From Buxus sempervirens (lineage: Eukaryota > Streptophyta > Magnoliopsida > Buxales > Buxaceae): DNA of 64,000 bases. Shown one piece after another: positions 56,501-64,000 of the stretch. The translations under genes were made by a program, and so were the position numbers. The notes below the pieces were generated by a model. That model had not been told where the DNA came from, did not search any database, and worked only from the letters and a program-made list of their open reading frames with translations. Each line of letters begins with the position of its first letter. Positions within the stretch are counted from its first letter, which is position 1. The stretch spans positions 13,428,221-13,492,220 of the forward strand of contig OX387192.1 in NCBI GenBank assembly GCA_947561395.2, in the 5' to 3' direction.

Positions 56501-57388
56501 TGAGGACCTGAACCTGTCCTTCCAAATTTGGAAACTCCTGCCTACTCCATTCTTTAAGGGCACACTTAACAGACCTCAACTTCTTCGCCAGGCAAAACAT
56601 TGGGGAACCTCTCACCCGAATTGACCAAGCTTGCTCCACCAGGGGTAGAAACTCTGCATGGTAACACCAATAGTTGAAGAACTTGAATGGCTTAGGACCT
56701 GAACCAAAAGACTGGAGAGTTGAGATGATTGCCGCACTATGATCCGATATTCCGGGAGGGATGAAGTCAGCTTCAGAATTAGGGAACGCCTGCAACCACT
56801 CATGGTTAACCAACACTCTATCCAACTTACAGAGAATTTGATTCGTACCTGGGCTTTTGTTGCTCCATGTATGAGTTGGACCCTTATAATTCATATCAAT
56901 AAGGCAGCAATAGTCAATAAGCTCATTAAACTCTGAAGTTGCCTTCATATTAATAGGCTTTCCCCCTCTCTTCTCATGGGAGCTACGAACACAGTTAGTC
57001 ACCCGCAATGATCCAAGGACAACCTGGACTTGAGGTTTTGATGTCATGCCAAAGCGACCTCCTCATTCTGAAATCATTCCACGCATACACAAAGGAAGCC
57101 ATGCACGTCTGCTGTGTTGACAAAATACCTACTTGACAGTGTATGATTTGGTCGGACACAAAGCACGGCCTAACAACCATATCACCCGGATTCCAGCACA
57201 CCCATATTCTGCCTTTCAATGCACTTGTATAATTATCCACTGAGCTCCATGATGGACAGATAGAAGACAGTATCGGTGCCTTGTTACCACACCTGACTTT
57301 AGTTTCCACCACAAATATCAAGTTTATTGATCGTCCGTTTGGGTCCTTGTTCCTGGTTCGTGGCACCTTGTTGTGGTTCGTCGGTCCT
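53590..57388 (-). mobile_element. LINE N, nearly complete ORF2, 5'-truncated
   Basis: The tail T-run is at about 53587-53598 and the 3' UTR hairpin at 53676-53691 (ATGCC and GGCAT arms). ORF2 starts within the endonuclease (INLIFVVETKVRC near 57330). Two bases are lost at GDFN near 57000. The frame is then open for 748 codons: LDRVLVN, SDHSAAII (Ala for Pro), KQDKAPGPDGF, QTAFIPGRK, KAYDSVNW, GLRQGDPLSPYLF, FADD. One base is lost near 54820 (HW-KAA). The frame then runs clean through zf-RVT (PRHAFYLWLA, CPLC, HLFFGC) to the stop at 53785. About 58 bp between the endonuclease text and the duplication are unexplained. Confidence 0.9.
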
Positions 57389-57402
57389 TGTTCGTGAGTT
57401 TT

Positions 57403-57853
57403 GAGCAGATTATTGTTCGTAAAGAGTGTTCGTCAGTTTGAGCAGCTTTATAAATCTGTCTGGTTTTCCGGCAAGAAGGTAAAGGTCTGATTTCATGGAG
57501 ACCTGAGTTCATGCACCCATGGAGGTTTCGTGCGGGCTTGCGGTCTGAGTTCGTGAAGTCTTGAGCGATATTGTCTGTTCGTCGCTGCTTGAGTTTCGGT
57601 TCTGGTCCGGCGTTTGGTGTGCCTATGACCTGGGAGCTTGGGAACAGATCGTGATTCTGGTCGTGAGTTGGAGGAACAGGGTGGCTGTGCGATTTGGTGG
57701 TTCGGGGCTTCTGGTCGCAGTCTTTGTGCTCGTCCTGGATTCGGCATTCTGGTTTTGCTCGTGATATTTCGTGGATTGTTGCTCCTGCTGTGAGCTCTGC
57801 CGAAGTTGTGTTTGCAGATGGTGGTTTCCGGCTTACTGGTTCAATAAACCAGA
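57403..57853 (+). promoter_or_regulatory. LINE P 5' UTR, second part
   Basis: It continues the GTTCGTG-rich leader after LINE N and ends at the ORF1 ATG at 57854. No coding signal was identified. Confidence 0.7.
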
Positions 57854-59466
57854 ATGGATTACCACTCAAGCAAGGACTTCCCGCCCTTGGGAGCTTCGGC
57901 TACGCCCTCTGTAATGGCAGAACCTGGCATGGTTGCCTTGCCAGTCCCTGACGGTCCAACCAATGTGAATAATCGGGAGTCTGATGCGCCTGCGGCTGGG
58001 AAGACAGTGGCAACAGTGGCTATTTCGGGTATGGCTGAGCAGCATGTGGCAGCAACAACCAATGTGGGCGTGACTGAGAGGTATGTGGCTGCAGATGATA
58101 ACTCGGGTATGGTCTCTCACTCGCCAGAAGTTATGAAGGCAAATGGTGAACCCAAAGCAGCTTGGTCCAGCCTATTTGAATCGAATTGTCAAATAAAATC
58201 AAAGCTTAATTTTTTCATGCCTGAAGTTGATGAAGGAAGGGTCTATGTTAAACCTCCTCCTGAGGTTGCAGCTGAAGGTGCTAAGGTGTGGCATGAGTGT
58301 CTTGTGGGTCATTTTCTTGACAAAAAATTGCCTCTTGCAGTCGTGAGAAGCCTGGTTAACAAGCTGTGGGGCAAGCAAGGAGCAATCCAAACCGTTGAGA
58401 TGGGTGATGGATTCTTCGTATTCACGTTTGCTAATGCCCAGATGCGTGAGAAGGTGTTTCAAGCTGGTCCTTGGCACCTTGGTGGAAGGTTGCTCATCCT
58501 TAGAAAATGGGAGCCAAACTTGAAATTGGTGAAAACTCAATTGACGAGGGTACCTATATGGATAAAATTGTATGATGTTCCTATGGAATATTGGACTCCG
58601 TTGGGGTTAAGCTATATTGCTAGTGGTGTGGGACGACCTCTTTGGCTGGACGACATGACTGAAAAGAGCCTAAAACTTCAATATGCCCGAGTATGTGTTG
58701 AAGTTGAGATTGACTGTGAATTTCCAACGTCCATTGCTCTTGACACAGGTGAGAAACAACTTGAAATCTTGAGTATACCTGGAAGCTGTGTAAGTGTTCT
58801 TCATGTGAAGTGTTTGGCCATACTGAGAAGAAATGTCCGAAAGCTACGAAGGTGTGGGTCCCCACTGGGAGAACTATACAGAATGACAATGTATCTCATG
58901 TAGAAGTTGGTGGAAGTGCTCATGGCTAGGGTGACCACGTCCAAACTACCCATGATATTGCTGATCCGCCTATGGGTGATGGTTGGAGTTCCACAAATCA
59001 GGTGGAGCAATGGAAGAAAAGAAATAACAAGGGCAAAGAGGTTATTGATGTTGATGTTGCTGTGAGTACCCCAAACTCAAGTAGCCAATTGGAAGAGCCC
59101 GATGTATCGGGTATGCTGCCTCAGCAGCAAGGAGATGAGTACCAAGCACCAAGACTCCAACGAGATATGAGTGCTATGGAGGTGGATAGGGAGACCATGG
59201 CTCAACTGACTTCTTCCATTGTCTTACGGGATGAACACATATCTATTACTCCAAACAGGTTTCACATACCAGATCTTGATGCCAGTGATTCTACTGACCC
59301 CAAGGGTAGTACTATATCTTCTTCATCCCGTAAAAAGAATAGAAAGAAGAAGAAGATCCTTGTCGATGAAATTGCTATGAAGCATGCAAAGAAGAAATCT
59401 TCAGTGGACATGGGGCTAGAAGGGCCTACTAGTGGTGGTGGGGGGGGGGGGGATATCATCCCATGA
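57854..59466 (+). pseudogene. LINE P ORF1, nearly full length with two lesions
   Basis: The ATG at 57854 gives MDYHSSKDFPPLG, sharing DFPPL with LINE D. The DUF4283-like domain is complete (GPWHLGGRLLILRKWEP, VPIWIKLYDVPMEYW, YARVCVEVEIDC). A frameshift near 58770 precedes the CCHC knuckle (CSSCEVFGHTEKKC, 58792-58833), and a TAG stop lies near 58927. The rest is open: a low-complexity linker, TPNRFHI, RKKNRKKKKI, VDEIAMKHAK, and a Gly run encoded by a 13-G tract at about 59442. The stop at 59464 overlaps ORF2's ATG as ATGA. Confidence 0.88.
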
Positions 59467-59580
59467 TTAACTTTACTATATGGAATATACGGGGCCTAAA
59501 TGGTCCTGAGAAACAAATGGAGGTGCGTAATTTGATCAGTGCAAGGAAGCTAAGTGTATTGGCAGTAGTGGAAACGAAAG
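59463..59580 (+). pseudogene. LINE P ORF2, first 39 codons
   Basis: MINFTIWNIRGLNGPEKQ, then VVETKV near 59565, the first two endonuclease motifs. The LINE Q tail interrupts it at 59581. The rest would lie beyond Q, outside the window. Confidence 0.88.
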
Positions 59581-59811
59581 TTTTTTTTTTTGGAAAATAA
59601 GTAAGTTCCATTAGTGAGCAAATAAAGATGGGAAATAATGTACAAACATGGCAAAAGCCCACAAGGAGATTAGTGACATCTCCCACTACAAAAAAGACAT
59701 AAAGTCCTACTCAATGATGCTACACGATTACAAGAGAGACCAATGCTAATACAAAGCAAAGATAGTCACCCCAATAAGTTTCACACGGCCTAGAGAGATG
59801 TCAACACTCAT

Positions 59812-62800
59812 GCATGAGCACTATGTGGTTTCCACGAAATCCCCCAATTATGCAGGACTTGTCTTGCTCTTACACTAACAGGGGGGGAGATACCAATCAT
59901 TGCAATTTTGTCCTTGATATCAGTTATCACAATCGTATGAACCCTTTGTGCTGGGAGATAACTTGCTTTAAATACTCGTCTGTTCCGCTCCTTCCAAATG
60001 TGGTAAACACTTGCTGCAAGAGAAAGTCTAGCAAGGGTATTATCTAACCCTGGTCTTGTGAACTCGATCGATGCCCATTGAATGAGGTCCTCCCAAGTCC
60101 TCTGCAATGGTGGGATACAATTCTTTTGTAGAAGCTGCTTCCATATTTTCCAACTGTAAGTGCACTCAAAGAAGAGATGTGGAATGGACTCCTCCTGCTG
60201 TCTGCAAAGGACACATATTTTGGTCCCCACAATGCCCCAGTCATAGAGTTTGTTGACTGTAGCAAAGCCCTTCTTAAAAGCAAGCCAGAGAATGAAGGAA
60301 TGCCTCGGAATACAAGCGTGGCCCATACCAACTTTGACCATATCACAGCTGGTTTATGAGGTAGTAATGCTCTGTACGTTGCTCCCATGTCAAATTTTCC
60401 AGTCGATGATGGGGTCCATATAACCTCATCATCAAGACTACTATCAGGCTTAGGCATGAGGTCAAGCTTATCCCATATGTCAATCAGATCTGGTGAGGCA
60501 GCAACTGGCGGATCCCATTCCTGTTGGTTAATAATCTGCTCCACCAATGCTGATTTATGAATGCCAGAGTCATAAATCATTCTCTGCCCATACCTGTCAA
60601 AGAGAGGACCATCCACATGCCAAGCATCATACCATAGTGATGTGCCTCTCCCATTATGAACAATATGCTTCACAAATGGTCGAACTTTGTCTCTATTTCG
60701 CAAGATCTTCCTCCATGCCCACGAACATGAGGATGGTATATTCAGCTCCCAGAAATTATGGCCTTTGAGAAGCCATTTATACACCCATGCAATCCACAAG
60801 CAGTCCTCCCTTGCTAAGATTCTCCATATGTGTTTGAACACAGCAGCTTTGTTCCATTCGTTCATTCTGAATAGACTAAGTCCTCCAACTTCTTTTGGGG
60901 AACAGACCGAATCCCAGCTCACTGGAACAATCTTCTTCTTGGTATTTGACCCTGTCCATAGGAAGCATCTGCACGTTTTATCAATTTCCTTCAGCACTCC
61001 TTTAGGGAGTATAAAATTTGATATCCAGAAGATACATATAGATTGGAGCACTGACTTTACAAGGATGAGTCTCCCTGCATAAGAAAGGTTTCTACACTTC
61101 CATGATTGCAATCTAGCTTGAACTCGGTCCACAAGTGGCTGACAGTCTTTTGCCGATAGTCTAGTTGATGTAAGTGGTAACCCAAGGTACTTTACTGGTA
61201 GATCACCCAGTTGCAGGCCAGAACTCTCTAGCATTGAGATCTTCATATTCTCTTCAACCCCACAGAAGTAAATCGAGCTCTTCTCCTTATTAGATTTCAA
61301 CCCTGCCACCTTCTCAAGTTTCTCAAGACTTTGAAGCATACACTGCATGGATTGCTTGTCCCCATGGCAAAAGAGAAAAAGGTCATCAGCAAAGCACAAC
61401 ATCTTGATGTTTTGAGCTTGGCATCTATGATGGTACTTGAAACCTACTCTCGTTGTTTCCTCAAGCTGCATTTTGAACATCTCCATTACCAGCACAAACA
61501 GGTATGGGGAAAGTGGATCTCCCTGCCTAATCCCATTTGTTCCTTTGAAGAACCCCATTTGACGGAGTCGTACGCCTTGCAAAGATCAACTTTCATGGCA
61601 CATTTTGCATGTGGGCTTTGCAAGTGGTAGTTATGCATCAACTCATGAGTGAGTAATATATTATCTGATATACTTCTCCCTGGGATGAATGCTGACTGGT
61701 ACTGTCCAACTAAAGAAGATATGATCCCTTTAATTCTGTTTGCCAAAATCTTTGAGATGCATTTGTACAATATGTTAACACAGGAGATAGGCCGATAATC
61801 ACTAGCCTTTTCTGGATTGCTACACTTGGGAACCAAAGTGAGAGATGTGGCATTCACTTGCTTGAGCAACTTACCTGAAGTGAAGAAGTCCTTTATTGCT
61901 TCAGATACATCCTTTCCTACTGCTGCCCATGCACATTTAAAAAACTTAGTTGTAAATCCGTCAGGTCCTGCCGCTTTGTCATCTTTGAGGGAAAACATGG
62001 TGCTTCTAATCTCTTCCATCGTGATATCAGCTTGAATCACTCGAGCTTGCTCCTCAGTCAGTTTACTATAGAATTCAGGCATATCAACTTCCTCATGTAT
62101 GGGACTTGAATAGTTGCCCAGGAGCCTTTGGAAATGCTGCACAAAAGTATCTTTAACCCTTGGAGGATCCGTGATTGTCTGCCCTTCAGAATCCTTGACA
62201 CTTTGCACACTATTGAATGCCCTTCTAGCTACCATGTGGTTGTGGAAGAATGCTGTATTTAGGTCCCCATCTCTCATCCAAAGTACACGAGACTTCAGTC
62301 GAACTTGCGCCTCCTCATCTTTCAATAATTGCATTAGTTCAGATCTCATGGCTTGCTCCCTTCTATGCAAATCTGGACACATGGGTTTAGATTGAATCTC
62401 CTTCTGACACTGGTCAAGGTCATCACGAATCGCCTTTACCTTGGCTTCTAAATGTGAGAACTTCATTCTCTTACTCCAAGCTTTGAGTTTTACTTTAACT
62501 TGCTGTAATTTCTTCACCACCCTAAACATTGGGGTCCCCACTACCTGCACCTGCCAAGCTTCTTGGACAATATGCATACATTCTTCATGTTCGAACCAAA
62601 AGTTAAAGAACCTGAAAGGTTTGTTACCTTGAGGGGGCTTAGGATACAGAGAGATAACTACTGGAGAGTGATCCGAAATCCCTGGGTTCAAGAACTCTGC
62701 CTCGGAATGCTAGAAAACAGAAACCCAACCAATGTTGGTAAGAGCACGGTCCAACTTGCATGTGATCCTTCTCATGCCTTCACTGTGGTTCGACCATGAA

Positions 62801-63342
62801 TAGAACGCTCCCTTGAACTTAAGGTCAAAAAGCCGAGATTGGTGAATAAAGTTGTTTAACTCCTGGGTTGGCCTCACTTTGATGCTCCTGCCCCTATCTT
62901 CTCATCTTCCCTTCTAACAGTTGAAGTCTCCCATTACAAGCCATGGTATATCAGTATACTCCTTTGCCAAGTCATTCCACAGCATAGATCTTTCGGTACT
63001 ATCATTGGACGCATAAATGAACGTTATACAGCATTGCTTTTTGTCCTCCACAAACTCCATCCCACAGTGTATGAACTGATCGGATGCTGAGATCTTTGTG
63101 ATTTTGATGTCCCTCGGGTTAACTAGTATCCATATACGACCCTTAAGTGCTTTATCATAATTGGATAATAACTCCCACTGGGGAGCAATCAAGTTCTTCA
63201 CTACTTGGGCATTAACTGCCCTCACCTTTGTCTCAACAAGACACGCTAGGGATAACCTGTTATTGTCAATTATCTTCCTCACTGCAAGCTGCTTGGCGGG
63301 ACAATTCAGTCCCCTAATGTTCCATGAGGCAATCTTGATCAT
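59812..63342 (-). pseudogene. LINE Q ORF2 with internal deletion
   Basis: The ATG at 63342 gives MIKIASWNIRGLNCPAK and VETKVR. GDFNC is followed at once by a stop near 62914, then LDRAL, another stop near 62712 and NPGISDHSPVV. The linker and RT are open from about 62691: KDDKAAGPDGF (Ala for Pro), QSAFIPGRS, KAYDSVKW. About 200 nt are then missing and the sequence continues at FFKGTNGIRQGDPLSPYLF near 61556. FADD and the thumb follow. A frameshift near 60330 precedes the zf-RVT (PRHSFILWLA, CVLC, HLFFEC, VYHIWKERNRRVF). Confidence 0.9.
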
Positions 63343-64000
63343 TTAGAGAGATATGAAACTTGTCTATCAAGCTTCCGCTTGTCTCCTTGATGGCCATCCG
63401 ACTTCTTTGCCAACTTCATAGCCATTTCATCCACAAGAATCTTTTTCTTTTTCCTATTCTTCCTTTTAGAAGAATTCTCTTCACTTGTCACCCCGTCGGT
63501 GCTGTCCATGCCTTGTTGGTCCACGTTGGACAGTAGGTCGAACCTGTTTGGGCTGCCTTCCATGTTGTCACCTTGAGTCGCACCCTCCATTGAACGTTGC
63601 CCACTATCCTGGGCAGAAAGTTCAGGCATATTACTGACCATGTTGCTGCTCTCCCCTTGCTCCCCGGTATTAGTTCCCAGCCTTAGCTCGATCCCAATGA
63701 CTTCTTTTCCTTTGGCTCCAATCGTTTTCCAGCCCTCAGATGCCTCATTTGCACAAGTGACCACTGGGTCTTCAGGTACCTGTGGCCTCTCTGCCCCTGG
63801 ATTCGCCCCAACGTGCTCAAACGGGGTTGCATTTTCTTCACCAAGCTGCACACGGTTGGCCACTCTGCCCGTGGGTCTCCACTGTTGTCTAACCGGGTTG
63901 ACTTTGCAATTGTTATCACCATGTCCAAAGACCTTGCAATGGCTGCAACTCAGAGGCTTCCAATCATACTCGACGTCAATTTGGAGACCAGCATCACATT
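63339..64000 (-). pseudogene. LINE Q ORF1, C-terminal half (partial)
   Basis: The frame is open from the window edge. It opens with the DUF4283 end (VEYDWKPLSC), a CCHC knuckle (CSHCKVFGHGDNNC near 63910-63950) and WRPTGR. An acidic linker, SPNRFDLL, KRKNRKKKKI and VDEMAMKLAK follow, with the stop at 63339-63341 overlapping ORF2's ATG as ATGA. No lesion is visible in this part. It is listed as a pseudogene because the element as a whole is broken. Confidence 0.87.

Larger units (their letters stand above)
59581..64000 (-). mobile_element. LINE Q, L1 running off the right edge
   Basis: The tail is the T-run at 59581-59591. The hairpin is at 59665-59683 (GGAGAT and ATCTCC arms), with TTGTACA on its minus-strand 3' side. 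It contains ORF2 and the C-terminal half of ORF1; the 5' end is beyond 64000. It is inserted in LINE P's ORF2; the duplication cannot be checked inside the window. Confidence 0.9.

Noticed and set aside
1..64000. A new defence or metabolic gene cluster
   Set aside because: Every long open frame was assigned to LINE, gypsy or CACTA sequence, and no other gene family was seen.

Overview
The window looks like nuclear DNA of a flowering plant with a repeat-rich genome, probably a eudicot. It is a nested transposon graveyard. I found no intact host gene and no tRNA, rRNA or CRISPR array. The evidence for a plant is the set of plant-type L1 LINEs (ORF1 with a DUF4283-like domain and CCHC knuckle; ORF2 with endonuclease, reverse transcriptase and a C-terminal zf-RVT zinc motif), Ty3/gypsy and Tat/Ogre-like LTR elements, a CACTA transposon, and a captured exon resembling plant phosphoglycolate phosphatase.

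Layout. 1-3356: leader, primer binding site and about 2.5-kb 5' LTR of a minus-strand Tat/Ogre-like element. 3357-9909: LINE A (minus) head-to-head with LINE B (plus). 9910-21565: a minus-strand Ty3/gypsy element (gypsy-1: RT start, protease, gag, leader, PBS, LTR, and a pol C-terminus upstream of that LTR). Its leader is split by LINE C, which is itself split by a 6-kb CACTA element. 21565-41489: one old minus-strand LINE (G) cut into four pieces by LINE D (plus, full length with its 5' UTR), H and I. D is split by E, and I carries a 44-bp micro-insertion. 41490-45517: LINE J (split by R), K and L. 45518-51450: LINE M (split by F). 51451-52756: a second gypsy remnant. 52802-59580: LINE P with its 5' UTR (split by N). 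59581-64000: LINE Q (minus), inserted in P's ORF2 and running off the window.

Insertion order can be read from target-site duplications. Clear pairs flank C (16 bp), D (about 9 bp), H (7 bp), I (at least 14 bp), R (17 bp), N (14 bp), F (9 bp with one mismatch), the micro-insertion (7 bp) and the CACTA element (3 bp).

How the parts work. ORF1 is the presumed RNA-binding protein. ORF2 nicks the target and copies the RNA by target-primed reverse transcription. Comparing the copies gives three shared signals not covered by ordinary domain annotation: an ORF1 stop/ORF2 start overlap of 4 or 8 nt at all six junctions present, a 3'-UTR hairpin whose stem changes on both arms between copies, and 5' UTRs built from GTTCGTGG-like repeats. 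No copy is intact in this window. E and F each show one in-frame nonsense codon in their remaining ORF2; D keeps an intact ORF1.
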